Assembly: GCA_002493515.1 (NCBI GenBank)
Contig: DKYZ01000115.1
Coordinates: 1-24,929 of the forward strand
From: Porphyromonadaceae bacterium UBA7087
GTDB taxonomy: Bacteria; Bacteroidota; Bacteroidia; Bacteroidales; Muribaculaceae
DNA length: 24,929 bases
Direction of reading: 5' to 3'
Position numbers and translations under genes: made by a program. Of the stretch, positions 1 to 6,646 are shown piece after piece. How positions within the stretch are numbered: the stretch's first letter is position 1; every line of letters starts with the position of its first letter. The notes under the pieces are model-generated. The model had not been told where the DNA came from, ran no database searches, and saw only the letters and a program-made list of their open reading frames with translations.

Positions 1-553
1 TATTTACTGAATATCCCTACAGTATATCCGTTGTTGTACAGATAGTCGAGCGATATGTTGATTGCGGTACCCAGCGTGATTCCGAGGAAACCGGCGAATG
101 CGCGTGCTCCGGGGACCGGACGCCATGCCGGTGGCGGAACAGGTCGATGTATGGGACGCATGGGAGGCCTATGCGGACGATGGGGAGGCGGCATGTGCGG
201 AGGTCTCTGCGGACGATAGTTGCCGCCATGACCCGGACGAGGCGCGGAATTTCCGGGCCGGTCAGGTCTGTTCGGTCTATCAGGCCTGTTTGGTCGATTG
301 GGCCGGTTTGAATTGCCGCCAGGACGGTTGTCATTGGGTCGATTGGGCCTGTTTGGCCTGTTTGGTTTGTCAGGCCGGTTTGAGTTACCGCCAGGGCGGC
401 TATGGCTGTTGCCACGATGGTGGTTGCGGTTATCCTTGCGTTGCGTCTTTTCCTTACGGGTCTCGCTACCGCGATGCTGCTGGGCGCTGACAGTGAAATC
501 GCCGACGGGGAAAATCATCAAAAATGCCAGGAGGGTATAAATTATTCTTTCAT
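1..553 (-). pseudogene. Secreted Pro/Asn/Arg-rich protein, frameshifted, 3' end outside window
   Basis: No single frame gives an intact protein, but the pieces fit one gene. The ATG at 553-551 is followed by AAA GAA TAA. Shifting one base gives a convincing signal peptide (core YTLLAFLMIFPV, then VSAQ) running to about 436. Shifting back gives an open frame from about 435 to the left edge: an Asn/Arg/Pro/Gly-rich stretch, a Pro/His-rich stretch (HMPPPHRPHRPP), and a more ordinary C-terminal part (GFLGITLGTAINISLDYLY, then NNGYTV). An extra A in the start (ATG AAA AGA ATA) and one G fewer near 434-437 would restore a single ORF beginning MKRIIYTLLAF. The C-terminal part resembles an uncharacterised Bacteroidales secreted family as I recall it; function unknown. 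It may be a true pseudogene or carry two single-base sequence errors. A downstream ATG (518-516) would give only a truncated signal peptide. Confidence 0.6.
240..400 (-). repeat. Coding repeat of Asn-Arg-Pro units
   Basis: On the minus strand this segment encodes repeated NRP/DRP triplets punctuated by PGGNS. At the DNA level a 23-base block at 301-323 recurs at 373-395 with two mismatches, and short GGCCTGTTTGG-like units lie between. The low-complexity repeat explains why other frames across it are also open and gives a plausible substrate for slippage. Confidence 0.7.
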
Positions 554-642
554 TGCGGTAGGTTTTAAATTCGTTTGTATTTAAGACCTCGGGATTGAGT
601 GTCGGTTTATACGACATTCAATAAAAAATGTTAACATCCTGA

Positions 643-1068
643 TTACAGGAAGTCATCGACAAGACGGCTGAATGTGGCGTCGAGGTCTGACGTTATTCCA
701 GGGTGCGGACGGGATGTGGCAAGACAGGCGCTTTTCTCGGCGGTGAGCCATCTGAAACGTTCCTCCACCGGAAGCCCGGCGAAATGTCCGGCTGCCGGTC
801 CCCCTTCGGCTATGCGCGTGAAGAGATCAGCCTGTCGGCATACCTCCTCAGCCGAACATGGCGAGCTGAACGCCTCAAGCTTGCGCTCGTCAACACGAAG
901 CTTGACACGAAGCCATTTGCGGCGCTTGCACATCATTATGATACCTATATTTATAAACTCCTCCCTTTCCACACGAGGCAGATAGCGAATCACCGCAAAT
1001 TCATAAAGATGCACCGTATCCATAGTATCCATAGTTGCCGGATGTTCAGATGATGTTCTTTCTTTCAT
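643..1068 (-). CDS. DUF3037 family protein
   Basis: 141 residues. The segment HLYEFAVIRYLPRVEREEF followed by INIGIIM matches the typical N-terminal signature of the DUF3037 family (Y-[EA]-[YF]-AVxRxxPRVERxEFxNxG). These are small proteins of unknown function, commonly encoded next to a HipA-like kinase, and that is the arrangement here: the gene overlaps the end of the kinase remnant by 23 bases, so the two were probably cotranscribed and translationally coupled. There are in-frame ATGs at residues 1, 13 and 16. The family signature begins just after residue 18, so the real start may be the third. No signal peptide or membrane segment. After the stop, an ATGTTAACAT palindrome followed by a T run (about 624-638) could end transcription, but weakly. 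The gene looks intact, although its partner is not. Confidence 0.8.
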   Translation of the reverse strand: MKERTSSEHPATMDTMDTVHLYEFAVIRYLPRVEREEFINIGIIMMCKRRKWLRVKLRVDERKLEAFSSPCSAEEVCRQADLFTRIAEGGPAAGHFAGLPVEERFRWLTAEKSACLATSRPHPGITSDLDATFSRLVDDFL

Positions 1069-1417
1069 CGATTGCCTGTTTTACGAATATTTTGGAATTT
1101 TTCAGTCGCTCGGTGAGGAAAAGACGGTAGGTGTCGCGTATTTCATCAGGAGTCATCTCGGTGTCGTCCCAATTGAGCCATTCATCCGGAATAAGGTCGA
1201 CGATATGGCTCAACGTGCGCGGAGTTATCTTCTCGCCCCCTATAAGCTCTGCAATCAGTGCTTTGGGGCCATGACCCGCGCCTCGGAATTTCACCACATA
1301 TTTAAAACCGTCTGACGCCTCTGCAAGAGCGGGCAGCGACCCTCCCTCGCGCAGTGGCGTGACATATCTCGTAAGCTTCTCTCTTCTGATTTCCATAAAG
1401 ATATAACGATTCAGCAC
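1046..1417 (-). pseudogene. HipA-like kinase (DUF3037 partner), catalytic core missing
   Basis: 123 residues, or 116 if the better start at 1396 (MEIRREKL) is used. The N-terminal part (RYVTPLREGGSLPALAEA ... VVKFRGAGHGPKALIAELIG) is the start of the HipA-like kinase family usually paired with DUF3037. The C-terminal part (DLIPDEWLNWDD ... RDTYRLFLTERLKNS) is the family's normal end. They are joined directly at about ELIGGE/KITPRT. From memory the family is around 260-270 residues, so roughly 150 residues are absent, including the catalytic Asp/Asn and metal-binding segments. The join is in frame, with no stop and no obvious repeat. I infer an internal deletion that leaves a protein unable to act as a kinase. 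A genuine short variant or an assembly error cannot be excluded. No convincing promoter is visible upstream. Confidence 0.72.
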
Positions 1418-1513
1418 GAAAATCTATTGCAGCTGCTCATTATTGAAAAGTCTTATGAAATAATTGAAAAAGCCTTATGAAAGATTTCGCAAAAATTCCA
1501 AAAATAATATATC

Positions 1514-1550
1514 AGCCGGCCGCAACAGAATCCATCTGTTGCGGCCGGCT
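1514..1550 (-). terminator. Strong hairpin terminator of the beta-galactosidase gene
   Basis: Two perfect 16-base arms (AGCCGGCCGCAACAGA at 1514-1529 and its complement at 1535-1550) enclose a 5-base loop, 23 bases past the beta-galactosidase stop. On the minus strand the stem is followed by an A/T-rich tract with a T5 run. The rest of 1418-1572 holds only an imperfect direct repeat of GAAAAnnCTTATGAAA (1445-1460 and 1466-1482) of unknown meaning. Confidence 0.8.
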
Positions 1551-1572
1551 TAAGCGTGTATTATCTTTGTGA

Positions 1573-4500
1573 TTATTTGATTACCTGATGGCTTACAGGC
1601 TTCATGATGAAGTTGAAGGTATAGTCGCCATAAGGGAGCTGATACTGCTTCAGAGGCCATGCGCCCCATGAGTTGACGCATCCGAGACCCATCTGGGCCT
1701 GGTCGATGAGCAGATTGGTGAAGTCTGCCTTGGGCACTTCGGGCGAATGGCTCTGTTCTTTGTAAGGATAATCCTCAAGCGACTCGATGGTATAATTGAG
1801 CGCGGATGCCGAGAACGGAGCCTCGCTGATGAATTCAAGACCGTTTCCTCCCGCATTGAGCTGCTTCCAGTAGCGGATGTCGGTCTTGGTGCCGTTCTCC
1901 TGCGGACGGATATAGGGATAGAACTGGTCGGCTACCGTCTGGTCGTAGATGCCAAGCAGGGTAGAGTGGTTGCGGTCGGAGTAATTCTCAATCGGGCCAC
2001 GTCCGTAATACTGAATCCTGTCAAACTGCAGAGGCATCTGCATCTGCATTCCGAAGCGGAACATCGGTGACACCTCCGCGCCGGGAGTCGATACAAACTT
2101 CTCCGTAACCTTCACCTCGCCGACATTGTTGATGATATAGGTCATATAGAGCTTACCCTTGACGGAGGGCATGTCATAGACAGCATTGACTGCAGCCATG
2201 CCATTTTCCATCGACGATTTCAGCGACTCCATCTTCAGCTCAGGCTGACGCCATTCGGAGAACTTGTTCTGAAGGTCGGCGCCCATGTCGTTGTCGGTCG
2301 GAGCACGCCAGAAGTTGGGGGTCAGCTGACCGTCCTCTTTGATCATGTTGAGTCCGTTAACCTCATAACGGCTCATGAACCCGTTATGGCGGTTGAACTC
2401 GATCGTGAAGTTCTGACCCTCTACGATGACATAATTATACTGGTTGTCGACTATCCTGGGCTCTGCAACGCTTTGGTTGGAGGCCACAGCATTGGTGATA
2501 TCCAGATCCGGCAGAGCCACATCTCCGAGTGCGATCTGCTCGCGAGCCACAACATGCCCGGCAGGAAGGACGCCCTCGGCTTTCTTGAGTGTGTAGGTCA
2601 CATTGAGAAGAATCTCACCCTCGGCCGGAACCTGACCTATGGGGAGTGTGTATTCCTTTTTCGCCCCGGGAGCGACGTCGAGATCGGTAATCTGTCCTGT
2701 CTCTACGGGCACGCCGTTCTGAAGAAGTGTCCAGTTGAGATTGTAGTCCTTGAGATCGCGGAAGAAATTCTCGTTGTAGACGCTGACTTTTCCGTTCTTG
2801 TCAAGAGGAGTGGTCCATATGTTCTGATAGTAGTAAGCCACCTCGTCGGCATGTGGATTGGGCACGCGGTCGGGACTTACAAGACCGTTGTCGCAGAAAT
2901 TGTTGTCGGAGGCATCCATACGGTTGAAGTCGCCGCCATATGCATATATCTCAACACCGTCTTTCCCTTTCCAGCGTATCGACTGGTCGACGAAATCCCA
3001 GATGAAACCGCCCTGCAGGTTGGGATACTTGCGGATAAGGTCCCAGTATTCCTTGAAACCACCCATCGAGTTGCCCATGGCGTGAGCATACTCACACTGT
3101 ATGAGGGGCTGCTTGCCCCACGGATTTTTGCCGTATTTCTCCATACCCTCGTAGCCATAATACATCGGACAGAAGATGTCGGTGTGGTCGTTGGTGCGGG
3201 CCTGCTCATACTGAACGGCACGCGAGGGATCCTCGGCCTTTATCCATTTGTAGGCGGCCTCGAAGTTGGGACCGTCGCCGGCCTCGTTGCCGAGCGACCA
3301 GAAAATCACCGACGGATGGTTGAAGTTGCGCTGCACGTTGCGCTGGTTGCGCTCCATATGGGCCTTGGCGAACTGAGGGTTCTTTGCGAGCGTCTTCTCG
3401 TCGTAGCCCATGCCGTGGCTCTCGATATTCGCCTCGGCCACTACGTAGATGCCGTATTTGTCGCAGAGGTCATACCATAGGTTGTCGTCAGGGTAATGGC
3501 ATGTACGCACGGCGTTGATGTTGAGCTGCTTCATCAGCTGGATGTCCTGGAGCATGCGCTCGGGCGACACCACGTATCCGAAGTCAGGGTCAAGCTCATG
3601 GCGGTCAGCGCCCTTGAAGAGCACAGGTTTGCCGTTTACCAGAATCTGCCCGTCGGTAAGCTCGATCTTGCGGAAACCTACGTTGACCGGAATTGCCTCA
3701 GAGTTTCCATCCATCGTGGCTATGAGGGTATAGAGATAGGGATTCTCCGCGCTCCATTTATAGGGATTCGCCACCTCAAGACGTGTGCGCCCGCTCTTCC
3801 TGGCTGTGGTGGACGCCACTTTGTTGCCGTTGGCGTCGAAGAGGTCGAGATTCACAAGCCCGTTGCCGGATAGCGTGAGGTCGATGTCAAGTGCGCCGTT
3901 GGTATAGTTGTCTGTCAGGTCGGGAGTCACGCGGATGTCCGCGATACGCTTCTTGTCGCGTGCGAAGAGGAAACAGTCGCGGCCAACGCCGGAGAAACGG
4001 AAGAAATCCTGATCCTCGAGATATGTGCCGTCACACCATCGGAACACCTGGAACGCGATGAGGTTCTTCTGTCCCGGGACGATATACTTTGTGAGGTCGA
4101 ACTCTGCTTCCAGCTTGCTGTCCTCGCTGTATCCCACATACTTTCCGTTTACCCAGAGATAGATGTTTGACGTCACAGAGCCGAAGTGGGCGAATATCTC
4201 TTTCCCTTTCCAGCTGGCCGGCACCATGATCTCGCGTCGGTAGGTGCCCACGTGGTTGTCTTTGGTCGGTACTTCCGGAGGATTGCTCTCAAAGCCGTTG
4301 CGCCAGGGATAGCCAGTGTTCACGTATATGGGGTCGCCATAGCCGTTGAGTTCCCAGACGCCGGGCACCTGGATCTCAGACCAACCTTTGTCGTTGAAGT
4401 CTTTCTTCCAGAAATCCACAGGACGTGAAGTGGCGTCGTTGACAAAATTGAACTTCCAGATACCGTTGAGACTTAGGAAGTTGGAGGAATTTTCCTTTGT

Positions 4501-4665
4501 CATTGACTTCAGGGCATCCTCCCCCTGCCGGTAGGCGAAGTAGCCTGAACGCATGGGAGCCCTGTTGGTCTGGTTGACGTTCGGGTCTTGCCATTCCTTG
4601 AACGTCTGCCCCGAGACTGAGGCGGTTATTCCAAGGAGCATGGCCGAAATAAAAAAGCGGTTCAT
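1573..4665 (-). CDS. Secreted GH2 beta-galactosidase (LacZ type)
   Basis: 1030 residues, the usual length for a LacZ-type enzyme. It hydrolyses terminal beta-galactosides. A signal peptide (MNRFFISAMLLGITASVSG) points to the periplasm or cell surface. Order: sugar-binding domain (about 60-240), immunoglobulin-like domain (about 240-335), TIM barrel (about 335-630), further beta domain, then the C-terminal beta-sandwich (about 750-1030). Visible active-site motifs are SLGNEAGDG with acid/base E461 and IQCEYAHAMGNS with nucleophile E525; ADRHELDP and RTCHYP also fit the barrel. The open frame extends to 4827, but the extra 54 residues are not signal-like and would start upstream of the -7 box at 4744-4751, so I chose the ATG at 4665-4663. 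It is a monocistronic unit with its own terminator, divergent from the lysine genes. No SusC/SusD or sensor lies beside it, so its polysaccharide target is not indicated. Confidence 0.95.
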   Translation of the reverse strand: MNRFFISAMLLGITASVSGQTFKEWQDPNVNQTNRAPMRSGYFAYRQGEDALKSMTKENSSNFLSLNGIWKFNFVNDATSRPVDFWKKDFNDKGWSEIQVPGVWELNGYGDPIYVNTGYPWRNGFESNPPEVPTKDNHVGTYRREIMVPASWKGKEIFAHFGSVTSNIYLWVNGKYVGYSEDSKLEAEFDLTKYIVPGQKNLIAFQVFRWCDGTYLEDQDFFRFSGVGRDCFLFARDKKRIADIRVTPDLTDNYTNGALDIDLTLSGNGLVNLDLFDANGNKVASTTARKSGRTRLEVANPYKWSAENPYLYTLIATMDGNSEAIPVNVGFRKIELTDGQILVNGKPVLFKGADRHELDPDFGYVVSPERMLQDIQLMKQLNINAVRTCHYPDDNLWYDLCDKYGIYVVAEANIESHGMGYDEKTLAKNPQFAKAHMERNQRNVQRNFNHPSVIFWSLGNEAGDGPNFEAAYKWIKAEDPSRAVQYEQARTNDHTDIFCPMYYGYEGMEKYGKNPWGKQPLIQCEYAHAMGNSMGGFKEYWDLIRKYPNLQGGFIWDFVDQSIRWKGKDGVEIYAYGGDFNRMDASDNNFCDNGLVSPDRVPNPHADEVAYYYQNIWTTPLDKNGKVSVYNENFFRDLKDYNLNWTLLQNGVPVETGQITDLDVAPGAKKEYTLPIGQVPAEGEILLNVTYTLKKAEGVLPAGHVVAREQIALGDVALPDLDITNAVASNQSVAEPRIVDNQYNYVIVEGQNFTIEFNRHNGFMSRYEVNGLNMIKEDGQLTPNFWRAPTDNDMGADLQNKFSEWRQPELKMESLKSSMENGMAAVNAVYDMPSVKGKLYMTYIINNVGEVKVTEKFVSTPGAEVSPMFRFGMQMQMPLQFDRIQYYGRGPIENYSDRNHSTLLGIYDQTVADQFYPYIRPQENGTKTDIRYWKQLNAGGNGLEFISEAPFSASALNYTIESLEDYPYKEQSHSPEVPKADFTNLLIDQAQMGLGCVNSWGAWPLKQYQLPYGDYTFNFIMKPVSHQVIK

Positions 4666-4743
4666 GATTGGTAAATGATTGATATGTTTTAGGTTGTCTA
4701 ATTTCAGCTCTGTCTTTTCCGGAAGCGGAAAACTCAATTCCCA

Positions 4744-4751
4744 CAAATTTA
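4744..4751 (-). promoter_or_regulatory. -7 box for the beta-galactosidase gene
   Basis: On the minus strand this reads TAAATTTG, a perfect match to the Bacteroidota TAnnTTTG box, giving a leader of about 70 bases to the ATG at 4665. The -33 element is poor (a T-rich stretch). It supports the shorter start. The gap 4666-5017 between the divergent genes holds this box, the lysC box and the lysC leader. A GGCC-ATATA-GGCC element (near 4840) between the two promoters is the only other structure I see. Confidence 0.6.
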
Positions 4752-4913
4752 GCAAAAAAAACCGAATAGGGAAAACTTTTGCAGAAAAAATGTAGTCCGC
4801 ATATAAAATATTTCTGGGATTGCGCAATGACGGTTATTAGGCCATATAGGCCCATTATATTAAGCTATTCCACATTTTTAGGCGACTTGTGCTGGTTTTA
4901 TGAGTAATCTGAT

Positions 4914-4921
4914 TAACTTTG
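4914..4921 (+). promoter_or_regulatory. lysC: -7 box for lysC-lysA
   Basis: TAACTTTG matches TAnnTTTG exactly; a recognisable -33 TTTG at the right spacing is lacking. Transcription would start near 4926-4928, leaving about 90 bases of leader before the lysC ATG. Confidence 0.6.
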
Positions 4922-4929
4922 CGGCTCCA

Positions 4930-4989
4930 ATGCTTTTGGGAAGCCGGCATCCGGAAACCGTTTTGCCGGTAATTGTGTTAAATTATTAA
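4930..4989 (+). other. Leader of lysC: 19-codon upstream ORF with nested hairpin
   Basis: An ATG at 4930 opens a 19-residue frame (MLLGSRHPETVLPVIVLNY) ending at 4989. Inside it CCGGCA (4944-4949) pairs with TGCCGG (4964-4969), and an inner CGG-AAA-CCG lies between. It has no Lys codons and one Thr codon, so it is not a classic lysine leader peptide. Translation is unproven; the hairpin could still influence expression. Confidence 0.3.
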
Positions 4990-5017
4990 TGCTTTATTTT
5001 ATTAAGGTAAGAAAGAT

Positions 5018-5335
5018 ATGAAGGTTTTGAAATTCGGAGGCACTTCCGTCGGGTCGGCGCAGAGAATGCGTGACGTCGCCGCCCTTATAACCGGCAGAGG
5101 CAAGAATATAATAGTATTGTCTGCCATGAGCGACATGGTGATTGTCTGCGTCGTGGGTGACCTCGAATGGCAGAACCGTGGGTTCGAGGCTGCTGCTCTT
5201 GACGCTCTCAAGGATATTCCCGTGAGGATGATTTCCTATGGCGGCAGCAACTACAACATATCTTTTCTAATCAGGAGGGCGGATAAAGTCGAGGCATTGC
5301 GTCAGCTGAGCCGCCATCCGTTCAATAGACCGTGA
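5018..5335 (+). pseudogene. lysC: Aspartokinase reduced to its two ends (internal deletion)
   Basis: Aspartokinase phosphorylates aspartate, the first step toward lysine/DAP, threonine and methionine. This ORF has 105 residues instead of the family's roughly 440. Residues 1-44 are a canonical N-terminus with the phosphate-binding KFGGTSVG motif and VLSAMS. Residues 45-105 are the canonical C-terminal ACT end (VCVVGDLEWQNRGFEAAALD, then IPVRMISYGGSNYNISFLIR). The join at SAMS/DMVIV is in frame. The amino-acid kinase core and first ACT segment, about 330 residues, are missing, so catalysis is not possible. Start, promoter and 4-base gap to lysA are all normal, so lysA expression should be unaffected. 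The cell would need another aspartokinase (for example a ThrA-type fusion) elsewhere. It could be a residual ACT-only regulator, but decay or an assembly error is more likely. Confidence 0.85.
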
Positions 5336-5339
5336 AGTT

Positions 5340-6494
5340 ATGACAATAGATTTGAGAGATCTCGAAGGGCTTGAGACTCCTTTATATTATTACGATATGC
5401 GTCTGCTCCAGCAGACCATAGATGAGATTACGACGTGTATGTCAGGCTATCCCTACAGCACGCATTATGCCGTCAAGGCAAATTGCAATCCCGAGATACT
5501 TAAGACCATAGCGGGAGCAGGCTTCGGAGCTGACTGCGTGAGCGGAGGCGAGGTCAGGGCGGCCCTGGAGGCGGGATTTCCCGCCTCGGAAATCTCATAT
5601 GCCGGAGTAGGAAAGACCGATGCCGAGATCCGTTACGGCATAGAGGAGGGGATAGGCAGTTTCAACGCCGAATCGGTGGAGGAGCTGGAGATTATAGCGG
5701 AGATCGCACGAAAATGCGGCAGGAAAGCGAACGTTGTATTCCGTATAAATCCCGACATAGATGCCCACACCCATCATTATATCACCACCGGGATAGCGGA
5801 GAACAAATTCGGCATAGACATGCGGCGTCTGGATGACGCCATAAAGGTTGTGACAGATAATCCAGAACTGAATTTCATAGGACTGCATTTCCATATCGGC
5901 TCGCAGATAACGAACATGGAGCCCTTTGAGCTTCTTTGCGACAGGATTCTGCAACTGCAGGCGAAAGTGGAGAAGGCCGGCCTGAAAGTGAAGGTAATAA
6001 ACGTAGGCGGAGGATTGGGTATTGACTATGATTTTCCCGATATGCACCCGATTTCAGATTTCAGACATTATTTCGAGGTCTTCAAGCGCAGATTGCCTCT
6101 GCGAAGCGGCCAGAGGTTGCTTTGCGAGCTGGGAAGATCTCTCGTCGGGCAATGCGGGTCTCTGATTACCCGGGTCATATATGTGAAGAGGGGAGTGGAG
6201 AAACAGTTCCTGATTGTCGATGGCGGCATGTCGGATCTGTTGCGGCCGGCCCTGTATGGCGCTCATCACGCCATTGAGAATATTTCGGCGCAGGCGCGTG
6301 GAGAGAGGGAGCAAGACCGCTATGACGTGGTCGGGCCGATTTGCGAGTCGGCGGATGTTTTCTCCAAGAGCGAGTTGATGCTTAAGTCGCGGCGCGGCGA
6401 CTTTGTGGCGTTCCGCAGCGGCGGAGCCTACGGCGAGAGCATGGCAAGCAATTATAACATGCGCAACCACCCCGGCACTTATTACCGCTACTGA
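5340..6494 (+). CDS. lysA: Diaminopimelate decarboxylase
   Basis: 384 residues, full length. PLP-dependent alanine-racemase-fold decarboxylase converting meso-diaminopimelate to L-lysine in the cytoplasm. Visible landmarks: YAVKANCNP with PLP-binding K46, HFHIGSQI (about 183-190), phosphate-binding GGGLG (223-227), CELGRS around R266 (most relatives have EPGR, so Leu replaces Pro), CESADVF with active-site C335, and GAYG (363-366). It starts 4 bases after the lysC remnant and is presumably transcribed with it from the promoter at 4914. No terminator is obvious after the stop; the next gene has its own promoter. The Leu-for-Pro change is small and I expect the enzyme to work. Confidence 0.95.
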   Translation: MTIDLRDLEGLETPLYYYDMRLLQQTIDEITTCMSGYPYSTHYAVKANCNPEILKTIAGAGFGADCVSGGEVRAALEAGFPASEISYAGVGKTDAEIRYGIEEGIGSFNAESVEELEIIAEIARKCGRKANVVFRINPDIDAHTHHYITTGIAENKFGIDMRRLDDAIKVVTDNPELNFIGLHFHIGSQITNMEPFELLCDRILQLQAKVEKAGLKVKVINVGGGLGIDYDFPDMHPISDFRHYFEVFKRRLPLRSGQRLLCELGRSLVGQCGSLITRVIYVKRGVEKQFLIVDGGMSDLLRPALYGAHHAIENISAQARGEREQDRYDVVGPICESADVFSKSELMLKSRRGDFVAFRSGGAYGESMASNYNMRNHPGTYYRY

Positions 6495-6575
6495 CCCAGG
6501 CCTCGGTCCCCTACGCAGCGATATAGTCGGAAAATGTCGAATTTGGACGGCTTTTAAGGATTTGTCTTATCTTTT

Positions 6576-6608
6576 TTTGTGAAAATCAAGATGAAAGTCT
6601 TAATTTTG
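6576..6608 (+). promoter_or_regulatory. Promoter of the GH127 gene
   Basis: TTTG at 6576-6579, a 21-base spacer, then TAATTTTG at 6601-6608: a full match to the Bacteroidota -33/-7 pattern. It leaves a leader of roughly 35 bases before the ATG at 6647. Confidence 0.75.
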
Positions 6609-6646
6609 CAAAGTGAAGTAACAAACCAATTATAAACCTGACAATC

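Noticed and set aside
17..415. Minus-strand 132-residue Thr/Gly/Gln-rich frame
   Set aside because: It is a shifted reading of the NRP repeat; the neighbouring frame has the credible Pro-rich body and C-terminal domain-like segment.
600..616. TGTCG-GTTTATA-CGACA inverted repeat
   Set aside because: Five-base arms with a 7-base loop and no T run; too weak to call a terminator or operator.
2386..3480. Plus-strand 364-residue ORF
   Set aside because: Antisense to the beta-galactosidase barrel, no recognisable motifs; typical shadow of a G+C-biased gene.
4666..4827. 54-residue N-terminal extension of the beta-galactosidase
   Set aside because: Crosses the -7 box and precedes a perfect signal peptide at the internal Met.
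4926..5017. Lysine riboswitch in the lysC leader
   Set aside because: Leader of about 90 bases is too short and lacks the five-helix layout; only one nested hairpin is visible.
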